DNA from: Tubulanus polymorphus
Taxonomy: Eukaryota; Nemertea; Palaeonemertea; Tubulaniformes; Tubulanidae
DNA length: 64,000 bases
Reading direction: 5' to 3'
Assembly: GCF_964204645.1 (NCBI RefSeq)
Contig: NC_134028.1
Coordinates: 3,508,501-3,572,500, forward strand
Positions 14,701 to 33,348 of this stretch are shown in pieces. Position 1 is the stretch's first letter, and each line of letters opens with the position of its first letter. A model generated the notes under the pieces. It did no database searches, had not been told where the DNA came from, and worked only from the letters and a program-made list of their open reading frames with translations. The translations under genes were made by a program, and so were the position numbers.

Positions 14701-17503
14701 ACGTTTCGCTAAAAAACAACTTACCAATGTTTCGTTGAGAAGTCGGAATAAAAATATCGAAGGAGCGCTCGAAATACCGAACTTAGAGGCTAAATTCGGA
14801 GACGTTATAACGCCGAATTTCCACAGATGAATAGGGTCTGAAAAAAATAGAAATACCTGTAGGTGTTTAATTAAAACCATTCAGCAAAATCAATGGTGAG
14901 ATTAGGTAGAATTTTAAAAAGTTTTCACATTTCCTTTATTACTAAGGTACTTTTACATTTAAAAATTTCTATAAAATCAAAACATCCATCTCCCACCTGC
15001 GATAAAAAGACTGATCGATGCTAAACCGTAAACACTGTGACAAGAGATAGTTTAGCTGACTAAACTAGTGTATAATACTTACACCGTTCAAACATACGTA
15101 GTGCTGCATAGTAATACTGTATGAAACCTGGAGGCTGTGGAGAAGCATTAAAATCGAAATATCCTATCACAGAATTCTGAAATATCAATTAAAAGTAGTT
15201 TAATTTTAATCTATTAGCGCCTGTTTTGTAGAACGTACTGCTTCTAAGTATTAGACAATGTGCATCAGTTTGAATGTTAACACATTTTTCAAAACTTACA
15301 ACTGCAACTAAGCTTAGTCATCAGTATATCTCAACATGAATTTCTATTCTCTACATGTTTTAGGTAATTCTATCAGGTCGCGAAAAATGTAAAAGCGTAC
15401 TGATTACAATCTTAAGGGTTACTTTGCTTACGTCTTGTTCACTGATGAATTGCGCGATTTGTTTCACGGAATGAAGAGGCACAAGAGGTAGAAGGTATCG
15501 TTCTAAAAACACGACCATGTGATCAGCTGTCAAATGACCTGAAAAGTAGGGCAAATGAAAGTGAAGCTAATTGTGGGAACTTGTCAAGCCAGCATTGTGG
15601 GCCCGATAACTACTAATCTGAACACTTCCTTGGTTTCTTGATGTCGACTGATTAATTCTCATTCCATACTAACTCAACTTGTTGCTTAATACAGCGACAG
15701 TATTTGTACTTGGGCGTGATTACTATGGCCAGTATCTGGTAGGGATTAAGTCCCTTTATGTAACGGGCTCACACTAAGAAGTCAGGAATAAACCACAGAA
15801 AGTATCAAACGAAGAAGGATCGGCAAATCCAACTGAAACAATTTTTAATGCAGTGAGTACCGATACTTACTATTATAGCGAAAACCATTAAGTGTAGTGT
15901 GATAGAGGAATATGACCGGGTAACTATAAAACTTGTACTTCTTGCGACACTGTCCAGTTGGCCACCAACAATTGACGGCCGCAAATGTTATCTGAAAATT
16001 AAATACAAAAATGCTTAAAATCAGAACAGGACATAATTCGGGTAGATAGGGTAACAGACTTGAAGGAACCCCAAAAAAGAACCTTGTGAGCAGTGACAAT
16101 TCCAACTCAATGACCTATTATCAAAGAATTCCAAAAAAAACATTGAAGAAAAACTTTTTTTCTAATTGTGGATTTTCTTCAAATAAGGGTAGGCCTATAG
16201 ACAGTTACAGTCTATGTAAAATACCCTCATATTAAACGAACCTGGTCATGCATATATTGGGCAGCTTTACCAAACTCCCATCGTACTTCCATAGATTTGG
16301 CGCACCACGGAGCGTAGTACATGACAAACAGCAGACCCTCCTTTTCTAAACGATCACCGAGCACGTCCAAACCTCCGTACTGATTCTCAATCACCGGTAT
16401 ACTAGGGTGGAAAAACTTCTTCGGCAAGGGCTGTTCACGTATCACATCATTTTTCTTCCTATATCAAATAATAAAAAATAAAAATTTTCGACCCGTGAAA
16501 TAGATAACAATAATTTCCTACGTTGACTGGAAATACTTTATACGGAATGTGAAGATGTTGGCTTGGATTACGCATGAAGCTAATCAAAAAGCGTTGCAGT
16601 GGTTTTATTTTCAACCAATCAGAAATCACGTTTCGTTTGAGCTGTGGTCATTACACTTATTTCTATCGATGAATTTGCCAAGCGATTATAAAACGGGCAA
16701 TTCGATTGTTTGGCCGGTCATCCTTATTACCGAGATGATGTATTTTACCGAGATGAACCACCGAGATGAAATGAAATATAACATATTTATTTATTCCTTA
16801 TCGATTTTAACAATTGACATCATATCATATCAGTAATAAATGCCTGCTGGAGTCATATTTTACATATTTTGTCGGATATCTTTGTAGAAAAATAACTTAA
16901 CTTTACAGAGATGAGATCGTCGATCAATCAAATTCAATGAAATTTAATTGCTAACCGAGTTTACGTATTTGAAGTCAAAATTTTTTTAGATAAAAAAATA
17001 TGTAAAATATGACTCTAGAAGGTATTTATTACTGATATAACATGATTTCAAGTGTTAAAATCGAAAAGGAATAAATAAATATGCTATATTTCATTTCATC
17101 TCGGTTCGTCTCGGTTCATCTCGGTAAAATACGTCATCTCGGTAATAAGGATGACCCTGTTTGGCTACATTATTTTTGGGCGGCTCTACCACACACGACA
17201 CAGTCACAGTAACTCAGAGTAGAAATAGACACTGCCCTTTAGAAACCAAATGTCTCATTGTGGCATATATAAGTGTAGTGTATATAGAGTCTTGAAGTCA
17301 GGTTCGTCGCCATTGAAGACCTCAACTGATTATGAGGAGGAAAATCAACCGAAAGCAGAGAAAGGAAAGGTGTGCAGGTAGGATCGGGATTCCCTGACCC
17401 TCCTGTTCTGCTGTCATCACTCTTACCGAGCGGATGATTTCTGAGCTATGAATATCAACACGATAGTCAATAGAACACAACAAATATCCGGATTCCTCGC
17501 CAT
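11716..17503 (-). CDS. TXNDC11: Thioredoxin domain-containing protein 11 (TXNDC11), 3' end not resolved
   Basis: Exons on the minus strand: 17503-17427, 16458-16242, 15991-15871, 15538-15432, 15176-15083, 14837-14725, 14651-14574, 14487-14359, 14123 to about 13290, 12713-12526, 11828-11716. The first nine are in phase with one another. The start MARNPDICCVLLTIVLIFIA gives an N-terminal membrane anchor. A first thioredoxin fold has MYYAPWCAKS, then NCWWPTGQCRKK and GYFDFNASPQPPGF, all TXNDC11 hallmarks. NFTGLANRTNKTVNF also matches the family. The second thioredoxin domain has a full CGHC site (YYSHWCGHC). The family is an ER-membrane redox protein known as a DUOX maturation partner and EDEM interactor. 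The first site keeps only one Cys. The exon 9 to exon 10 join is unsolved: exon 10 needs one leftover base that no visible GT donor supplies. The C-terminal coiled-coil exons were not found. Head to head with the WBP1-like gene. Confidence 0.93.
12294..12415. repeat. Degenerate foldback MITE (CAGGGCCCAGTT family)
   Basis: Starts CAGGGCCCAGTTTCACAAAA and ends near a TTTAAGCTTAAAC / TTTTTCGTC segment. The head is the same as in the copies at 26658 and 55131. The right end is decayed. It lies in a TXNDC11 intron between exons 9 and 10. Confidence 0.55.
13048..13308. repeat. Foldback repeat with tRNA-like arms, abutting TXNDC11 exon 9
   Basis: The left arm has GCAGGGATTCAAACCTGA and GTACAAAACCCTGCCTGAAT. 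The right arm reads back as ATTCATGCAGGGTTTTGTAC. The block resembles the element at 57517-57840. Its right arm overlaps the last codons of the long open frame of TXNDC11 exon 9, so the true exon end is probably set at or before the insertion. Confidence 0.55.
16714..17155. repeat. Long imperfect foldback element in TXNDC11 intron 1
   Basis: The left arm (from about 16714) runs GTCATCCTTATTACCGAGAT, then further ACCGAGATGA units, then TATTTATTTATTCCTT and TCATATTTTACATATTTT. The right arm (to about 17155) is the inverted copy of about 160 nt with scattered mismatches. The arms are separated by about 100 bp. No open frame longer than a chance one is found. Confidence 0.8.
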
Positions 17504-17782
17504 CGTCCGGTATATTCTGCTAGCAAACTGCTGAATTATTCGAGGAGCAGCCATTTGGCTGCGTCCACGTCATCGTCGAGATGCCGAAAAATATTTATAA
17601 CGCTACGACCTTGAAATGAAGCGGTTGGAGTAGAACACGTAATTGGATTAGAGGGAACGCGTCGATATTTGGGTAGAGCTCGGAGCTGCCCCTTGCTCAT
17701 GACAGGATTCGAAACCCAGTGGTGACGTAATAGGCTCTGAGCTTTCTGAAAAAAACCCGGCCGTAGATCACATGACATTAAC
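17504..17782. promoter_or_regulatory. Shared divergent promoter region, TXNDC11 / WBP1-like
   Basis: The start codons of two divergently read genes, TXNDC11 at 17503 (minus) and the WBP1-like gene at 17783 (plus), are only 279 bp apart. Both 5' untranslated regions and the core promoters must fit here, or else lie in unseen upstream exons. I see no clear TATA box. Confidence 0.55.
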
Positions 17783-19944
17783 ATGGTTGACTGTCAGATA
17801 ATGTCGGTGACAGCTGTCGTAACAATTATTTTCAGTATTCTTACTGATTTAGCGGAGGTATTTTTGCAATCAATCTATTTCAGTTTGATGATGAAGTTTA
17901 AATTGTGGACAAATAAGTTAATCGTTGGTTGTAAACTTTTGATCGGGGGCTTTGCCTGTGGTGTCTGTGTATTAAATAATAATTGGATTGCCTGCTGGGG
18001 CTGGTTGGTGGGCACAGAGCCAAACTAAACTCCCTGGCTTGGATTTTACTTCCGGGTTGTTAATTTGTTGATTTGATCTAGACTAAAGTAAATAATTTGG
18101 CGTATTCCGAATGAATTCATTTGTGGCGACAACAATAATAATGTTACAAAAAATTGTGGGTATTCTGACTTTCTAGTTTGTTTTTGCACTGACGAGTGAC
18201 TGGACCCATAAATGACCCCACCGCCCCAGATCAGCACCTTTCAATGTCTATGACAATAAACTACTGCTTTGTGAAGGTCCAATGCCTTATCACAGGGGCT
18301 CGTCACGATAGCTGGGGGTCCAAAATCAAAGATTTGACCCAGTATCCTAGGTACCTCTACTAGGAGGATACTGGGTCAAATCTTTGATTTTGGACCCCAG
18401 CTATCAAGACGAGCTCCTGTATGCCTTATATCCAATAATTTGGAAGTTATGAGGATTTCAATGTGTTAATTTCATTAACCCGCAAATCACCTGGCACCAA
18501 CGGGAATAAACCTTAATAAAGCTGCCAGCAGGTTAAGGCTCAAGTTCAGCTGCCCAACTGAGCTGGTCCTATTTAAGACATCAGGTATGCACTACTAGAA
18601 TTTACTGAACTAGGCCACCCGATGTTCTCTCCAAACAATGTTGAAATCGATATTAGTATCTAGTTCGTTGTTCCCAAACACGATAACAATGATTGGCATT
18701 CAGACTACAGATTCACTTGTCAGTAACTGACTGTGGTTTAGTTTCACGATCAGATATTTTCACAAATCACATTGGTATGAGCTCATCTGATTATAAAAGT
18801 TTACCACCAACAATTGGGTAATTGGGACATTCAGATTCACTATTTGAATTTCATATTTTTACAATAGGCTGGTGAATTCTGTGATAATGGCAACTACTGT
18901 GCAGGTAAGCTCTTAACGTATTAATCATGTTTTTGTTAACAAGTTTTGTTTGTCTCAAGATTCTCAGTGGTAAGTGGTTTGTTGACATGATGTATATTTT
19001 CTTATATTTTAGGATGGAGTTATTGTTGTGGGTTTGGAATGTGTTGTGAAACCAGAGTTTACAATCTATGGTGTAAGTACAAGTCTTGGTGGTGAATTTC
19101 CATGTCATTTGTAAAACTTTTGATCCAAAGCCGGACAAGCATAATCCTAGCGCTGTCTTTCCGCTAGACCATCTTGGCTAGTTACAAACCAATCGATGTT
19201 TAGACTATACTTGGCACTAAACCTCTCATCCTAAACCTAAGCATTTGATGATGATGATATTATTGTTTTCAGTTTATTTTTTCTATGGAGGGTGGCATAA
19301 TCATGTTAATTGATATAACGTGTTTCATCGGCATAATAACCACTTTCTTAGCTTTAAGTAGATGTATAAGTTGTGTATGTTTTCTAGGGTTTTGGACGGT
19401 TTGGGTCGTCATATTCCTGATGATAGTTTCGTGCGGAGTTTGTTGCCGTCGTCGTTATGTAGCTCGTCGTGAGTCAGGCGTTGTTGTAACTACCGGACAG
19501 CCGGTTGTTTACGGTACCGTTCCGCAGTATCCCGCGCAGCCGTACAATTATAACCCACAATCGGCAGCCGCAACTGGATACCCGAAACCACCTCCATACG
19601 CTCCTCCACAACCAGTACGTATCACTTCTCACTAGATGTTACGGAAATATTTCTATACATTGTTAATTACTATGCATTGGGTACTGTGAGTGCACTACAT
19701 TCACAATTGTGAAAATTGGCATTTATTTTGTAATAAATTGAATTTCATGACTCTTGATACATCTATATAAGGAATTCTTATGTCTTTGATAATGAATTTC
19801 CAAGATGATTATTACAATTGTGAATATTGGCAAAATTTTCAACAGCTCATTATCCAGTCTGAAATAAATCACGTTTGCGAGGACATTTCGATTATTTTCT
19901 ATTTTCAGTATCCTGGAAATCCACCACCTGGATATGCCCCGTAG
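17783..19944 (+). CDS. WBP1/WBP1L-like (WW-domain-binding protein 1 family) small membrane protein
   Basis: Exons 17783-17857, 18868-18904, 19013-19072, 19388-19614 and 19909-19944 join in phase to 144 codons and end in TAG. Residues 1-25 (MVDCQIMSVTAVVTIIFSIL...) look like a signal peptide. A short Cys-rich ectodomain follows (FCDNGNYC, YCCGFGMCCETRVYNLWW), then one membrane span (WFWTVWVVIFLMIVSCGVCC) and a basic stop-transfer RRR. The tail is Pro/Tyr-rich with a PPPY motif (about residues 125-128) that would bind WW domains such as those of NEDD4-type ligases. The CC...LWWFW signature is that of WBP1/WBP1L; VOPP1 is a more distant alternative. Exon 1 is the least certain exon: it was chosen because it gives a signal peptide and the right phase. 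Confidence 0.8.
18291..18421. mobile_element. Non-autonomous hAT-type MITE, copy A
   Basis: Near-perfect hairpin beginning CACAGGGGCTCGT and ending in its inverted form ACGAGCTCCTGTA. It is bounded by an exact 8-bp direct duplication TGCCTTAT at 18283-18290 and 18422-18429. CAGGG-type ends and an 8-bp target duplication are hAT features. No transposase is present. It lies in intron 1 of the WBP1-like gene. Confidence 0.85.
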
Positions 19945-21767
19945 AACGCCGCTGTTGACGAAACACTTGTATGACTGCGTGGAAAGATTTGAATTTGAAT
20001 GGAAATCTGAACATTCTTTATCTAAGCTTGTGAATCAGTCATCATCTGGTATTGAAGCTTTTCCTGGAAGAAATGAATTTCATATGCTATGTTTGTCGTC
20101 ATCTAGATTTTGACTTTTCTTTACACATCTTTTCAAGTGAAATGATGGTATCATATATAAATGTAATTAAAAATCGCGATAATATGGGATTATTATTTTC
20201 GGTAGGCCCTGGGTTACTCGTTATTTTTTCGGCTTCATTCAAGGTAATTTTAACTGTCTTGCTTCTACAGCAGCTATGTCAAGATTTTAAGCAATCAATA
20301 TATATAGTCTAGTTCATAAATAGAAAATCAACAACATTTACTATCATCAGTAAAAAATCGATTTCACTGACATTTCGGATAGGTTACTTCTATCCATCTT
20401 GAGAGATTTATCTAAGATGAATGTAATTTTATGACAATTTCAAATAAATCTCAAAAGATGGTGAAACAGAATTTTTTTCAATATTGGGGGGGGTTTTGTA
20501 TATACTGTACTACATAGAATGCGACAAGTCTGAATTGATCGTCTAGTTTAATATTTTCCGAGATTTTACCGCTTTAGATTTGACAATAGAGTGCGGGAAA
20601 CTATGTGATAGGATTTACCAGCTGTGACTTTTTACCGGAGCAAGAATTTAATCGTTTAAATCAAATACGCGTATATTACGTTGATGTATTGAAACATGGT
20701 TTTTTGCCTTTTATCTTGTTTTAAAACATGTACTTGTAATTATTGATTTCATGTACCGTACTGGGAACTAATACCCTAGAGAACTCAAAAGGATTAAAAA
20801 ATCAATCCCGAGTTCAGTGTAATCGTATATTAATCAGTCAATAATGTTTTGTATATTTTGATAATTTATGTAATTCATCATTTCGTTAAGGCAGCATTCA
20901 AATTGTACGTAGGATACTTTTCTCATCGGGGGTTTTCAAAAGTTGTACGTACTGTGTAGACGAGACATATCTTAATGTCAAAATCTATCTCATGCAAAAA
21001 TAAACTGCAGTACATAATATACCACAATATTCTTATCCTAGTTCCAGAATGTCATTGAAAGCATCGCGCATAGGTTTTGTATTATACATGTAGTCCAATT
21101 GTTCATGGTAGATGGGGTAAAAAATAGGTACATGTACTAAGATTCTAAAAGGGGAGGGGATTCGTGTACTATTTGAATGCTTCCTGTAAATCATTCATAT
21201 TGTACGTGTATTTGTTAATAATCTTGTGATAATTAAGGACCTAAAAGAAGTATTGGTCTTCTTAAACATATGCATATAGTTTTATACAAGGCAACTTCCG
21301 GTTTTCATGACTTAGTCGGCAAAATAAAGTTTAACGTTTGTAAGTTATTTCACTTGCCGTCCTTTTATTGTCTTAGTTTTAGCTTCTCACAATGGGGTGG
21401 CCTATGGACACGGCAAGAATTATCAAGGTTCTCATCCGGGGACTTGTAACCAAATCCAGTTATATCAATCATTCCTCCAGTTAGGTAAGCTTTTTCATTG
21501 GAACCAGAAGCATTCATTGCTTTAGAGGTTTTACTGTATGTACATGTACTAAGTGTACTGTGTCCTAGATCCTCCTATGACAGAACACTACCTGCCAGTC
21601 AGAAGAGAAAATTAAGACCCACTATCTGCAGCAGAGCAATACTTTCCATATTGACTCATCAAAACCAACCATAAGGAAACATCAACAAAACTAACACCCA
21701 TTTCCACGTACTACAAGTTTATTTTTCCTGTAATTTTTCTTAACTTATTCGTTTACGTATATAAATT
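19945..21767. other. Convergent intergenic region (3' UTRs of the WBP1-like gene and RACK1)
   Basis: No coding exon was found. Several AATAAA hexamers on the plus strand (for example near 20440, 20998 and 21322) could end the WBP1-like transcript. The RACK1 poly(A) signal sits close to its stop codon at the right end. Confidence 0.5.
21718..21723 (-). terminator. RACK1 polyadenylation signal
   Basis: TTTATT on the plus strand reads AATAAA on the minus strand, about 45 bases past the RACK1 stop codon at 21770-21768. This gives a very short 3' UTR, normal for ribosomal-protein-class genes. Confidence 0.7.
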
Positions 21768-25633
<3,866 letters not shown>

Positions 25634-26070
25634 TTTTTCAATTTATACCGAGCGTGAAGTCTGATGTCGAACGATTTTCGCAAGTTGCTTCGATATTTTA
25701 GGCCTAACGCTATGGCGGCCACGACTAAAAGAGCCTGTAGAGGGCGCTGATTTACGAGCTGAGAAATATTTCAGATTTTACTAAGTGTAATTTTGAATTT
25801 CATCTTTCCCATTTGTCGAAGTATACACGCATAGAAATAGGAAATAATGATTAAAAATCGCAAAAAGCTGTTTAAAAAAGAGTTTCTCGAGCTATGACGT
25901 CATGCGGCACAGTGGCGGCCATTTTGCCAAAATCTTTCCTCAAATCGCTATTATTCCTCCGCCTAGATTCAACTGAAACTGCATTAACTACGCCGTCGTT
26001 CAGAGCGTTTCCGACTAAATTAGCGGCGAGAGTGACCATTGAAACGTTTTATTAAAGACATTGCCTTGTC
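25634..26070. promoter_or_regulatory. Shared divergent promoter region, RACK1 / PP2A-C
   Basis: The RACK1 start (25633, minus) and PP2A-C start (26071, plus) are 437 bp apart. The interval holds CTATGGCGGCCAC (25712) and GCGGCCATTTTG (25916), which resemble YY1-type ATGGCGGC elements in the two orientations, common in TATA-less housekeeping promoters. No TATA box was seen. Confidence 0.55.
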
Positions 26071-29680
<3,610 letters not shown>

Positions 29681-32600
29681 ACAGCCGCGAAACGAACAAA
29701 CGTCATCGGCGTCGGTTTAGATCCACGCGGAAACGACGGTCTCGACGATGCAAGAACTTCGCTGCGGTTACGTACGTATGTCATTCCGTACGTACGCGAC
29801 ATACATCGATAACCGCAGCATTCATTCCATCTCGAGAGAACTGCAGTATCGTCGTCGTCGATGTGGAAATAAATAAACAAGCGAGATGACGACTGATGAT
29901 TGCTGAACGCGATGTGACTGCCTTCATATCACTATCTTTCATCGAAGAATTAACAAGAAGAATCACCGAACTCCCGACAAAATGTATAAAAAATAATAAT
30001 GATGAATATTATATCTATATATCCGTATCTTTTGTTTACGAATTACGAATGACCCGATAAAAACCGAATTTATTGTCCGCGCATAGAATTTTAAACAAAC
30101 GTGATAAAAGAAACGGGAAAACGTCCCGATTTTGTTTTTCGAGTTATTTTGCCTCCCGTCTGATTTCATCGGTTTTAACTTCCTCCCCCCGACCCAGGAG
30201 TAAGCAGCGATTGTCCAGGGTTCGCAACGCGCCGCGGCGTCGTTTACAACGTTATAATTCTCTATACATTTCATATATGTTTATTTGTGTATTCGTGATT
30301 ACTATTATAAAACTGTGAATGAATGAAATATTGTTGACTTTTGAACGTCAAAGAGGAGTTACCACGCGACCCGTCATTCGATGATCGGCCGTTTTAGAAA
30401 GTAGACGTTTTATAGGGTGCTAAATGTAAACTAACTATGGTGTGTTAACGTATAATTTTTCAAGTTCGTGAACCCCCGAAAATTGGAATGAATGAACGAA
30501 TTCGTCGAATTTTTCGGAAGTTGTACGTCTTAACCATAATGAGTGTTGTATCTCTGGACAATCGCTATCGGAAATGATGCATAATGTATTTTTTGTCGTT
30601 CATTACTAAATAACGTGTGTAACTTCGGAGATTGAAGTCTGCGAGAAAATGATATAAAGTTGTACACTTATAGTCGAGTTTAACCGCACAAATCGGGGTT
30701 AGGATCATTAAAAGATTTTCAGTTTGCAACATTTGCTTTTCATCCGAACCACTTGTCATTTAGAGTCTAGTTTGCTCTATTTTAGATTCAGGGGGTATGA
30801 GCTATTATTCCATGCCAGGAAACTATGAGAAAATCTCCCGCGTTAAAAAGACCGCGTAAGTTATTTATCGAAAGAGGCAACATATTTATTTTCAAATGAA
30901 TTCAGTGTGTGCTGGTGGATACCTATAATTTGTTATAATGCTTGCGTACGAACATACGCGTTCAGTTTCATGAAATAGTAAACGCTTAAAACGATTCAGT
31001 AAAGTTTGAAATGTTGTCGATACTGAAAACATAAGTACCAGCAGCAATCAAACCGAAAAATGAGTTTTAACTTTTTCGTGCAACTGACCGCCATAAGACT
31101 TGTGTCTTGTTGAGTTCACAAATACAGTTTTGTATACATGTTGTGCCAATATCGATGGCTTCTGAATTAATTCACATTTAAAACATGGTCTGTTGCATTT
31201 ATACGAGTACAACAGTATGGGGTAAGACTTGTGGGTTTGACAACTGAGCCGAACAGCTAACTTGATTTTTTTTTTTTCCATTTTAATAGAGAAAACCTTG
31301 TGTAAATTTTTCTAAATTTGTAATTATAAATAGTACAGAAGCCTTGTTCCAGTGATTGCTAGCGTGATTTCCCGCTGGAAACATGCGCGGGCAGTAAACT
31401 GACCTCGTGCTAGTGGTCGTACCACGTAGGAAATTAGTCTGGTCGCATCCACACTACCGCTAGTTAGTCCGTTCTTATTTGGCCTGTACCCAGAACTGAC
31501 CAATTTTCAAATGGACCAAACTAGACCTGTGCACTTACTCAAGGTTTTAAATCGTCTGTTATCGCTGGTCCAGCTAGACGCGACACTTCTAAAATTTAGA
31601 ATGGACCTGTCTTTTTGGGTTGGCATAAATTGGTCAGTTCTAAACTGGAATGGACCAATTTAGCACTGGCTGTGAACACTTGGTCTTTTCTAAATTGGAA
31701 TAGACTAAATTTAGACGGTATTAAATAGGGTTGTAATGTGAAGGCGGCGGTGGCTCGTGTGGAAAATGAAAATGCATGTTGTATATATGATCACTGCAAA
31801 ATGAACGTCTATTTCATTTTAATTATCGATAAGCATTACTCTGATGTGTGTATGATGTATCTTTACAGCTATGAAAAAAAGATAAGTAAAATTCAGTAAT
31901 TGTACCGGCTCTTGAGTTGAGTGTCGGTCACGAACGACCCCAATTTGTCAATGGCTGTTAGGTCTAGTTTATAAAACAAGTGATAGAAGAAGAAAGATTT
32001 TGATATATTCTAAGCCCCTGTGGTAACTTCTCATTGGTTCAATAAATTGAAAAATAAAACAACGATCACAGGTCTTATTTTACTGTTGCAATTTTTCGGT
32101 CCTTGGATTTTAGATGAGTCTCTTATGGGTACCAGTGTGTCTGAATATTATTTGAACTCAAGTTACAGCATCTCCCCCTGTTGTACCTGCAAGACTGGGT
32201 ACTTTAAGATAGACGCCACGATTAGTAAAAAACCCTAATAAATCACTGGACTCAAAATGATGTCCCATCCCACAGACAGGGTCGACAGCCAGCAGAGGGG
32301 GTGACGTCGGTAGTAGACGGGTTCGAACCTTATACCATCATCTCTGTCGTGACCCAAATGATGACCCACAGAATCAGTAACAAATACTTAAAAAACTCAT
32401 TTGATTCTAAAATATGGTTTATGTTGTAAAACTAAAAAAGATGAATTAACGTAACATGTACATATATTACAATAAAAATGTTATTGAATTTATTGATAGC
32501 GTGGTGGCAGCACCGTACGGTTCCCCGGCGGGAATTCTGTGAACTGATATAATCCGCTGCCAAAACTGTTGAAACTAGAAAATCAAATACCCAATACGAT

Positions 32601-33329
32601 ACACCAGCCAATTCGATAGTGACGGAAATAGAGTAAGCTGCCGTTAAATAGTTGTTTATATGCCAAATGTCCACCGTGTAATTAAATTAGTTCAAAGAAA
32701 TTCCACCAGGGGACCATATGGTGCTGCCACCAAGTCGCTTCAAAATCCGACGCCGTGAATTATGGATTCCCAATGTAATATGGCGCATGCTGTCCCTGGT
32801 TGCATGTAAACAAATAGCTGTCAAAACATAAATAGATATATAGATAGTGACTTCTTGCAAATCGACTCATTTCATCGCTATTTTCACGGTTAGTTAAATT
32901 TGATTGAAGAAGATAAAAAGCTTTATCTATTCATGATATATCATTGAAACAGACAATTAAGGAAGGCTACCATACTCTACTCTACAACAACAGTCTACAC
33001 CACGAAAATAAAAAAATAATTTTTCTAAGAGTCAAGAGTGACAATGTCAATGACATTTATTTTTTACTTTCATCACACTCGTCGGTAACCTGTCTGTGGT
33101 TTAGTTTCACGATTGTATATTTTCACAAACCACAGTAGGATAAGGATAAGCTCATCCGATTATAAAAGCTTTACCACAGCGCAACACAATATCGCGAAGA
33201 GAATTTGCGAAAGTGAAAATAATGCCAATTTCCATTCCCTATTAGGCCTACTTTGCTATGCCATATCAACAATCATCAATCCATGTCTAAATCATTCATT
33301 ATAATCATTGTTTAAAATACTTTTTCCAG
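29681..33329. other. Intergenic region between PP2A-C and the annexin gene
   Basis: Contains the PP2A-C 3' UTR with a hairpin at 29761-29819 and AATAAA at 29868-29873. Farther on there are diverged repeat pieces (a CAGTTTCATGAAA...TTTTTCGTGCAACTG foldback at about 30963-31088 and TGGACCAATTTAG-type units at 31480-31730, the latter echoed at about 35100). A segment at about 33085-33180 matches 18726-18830. The annexin 5' UTR exon must lie in this stretch. No other gene seen. Confidence 0.5.
29761..29819 (+). promoter_or_regulatory. Stem-loop in the PP2A-C 3' UTR
   Basis: GCTGCGGTTA (29761-29770) pairs with TAACCGCAGC (29810-29819). Inside it GTATGTC pairs with GACATAC, around a TACGTACGTA-rich loop. 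It begins 81 bases after the stop and before the poly(A) signal, so it would be in the mature mRNA. Confidence 0.55.
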
Positions 33330-33348
33330 ATCAAGGATCAGCGGCAAT

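Noticed and set aside
16549-16836. 95-codon plus-strand open frame
   Set aside because: It lies largely within the left arm of the intron 1 foldback element and has no protein similarity.
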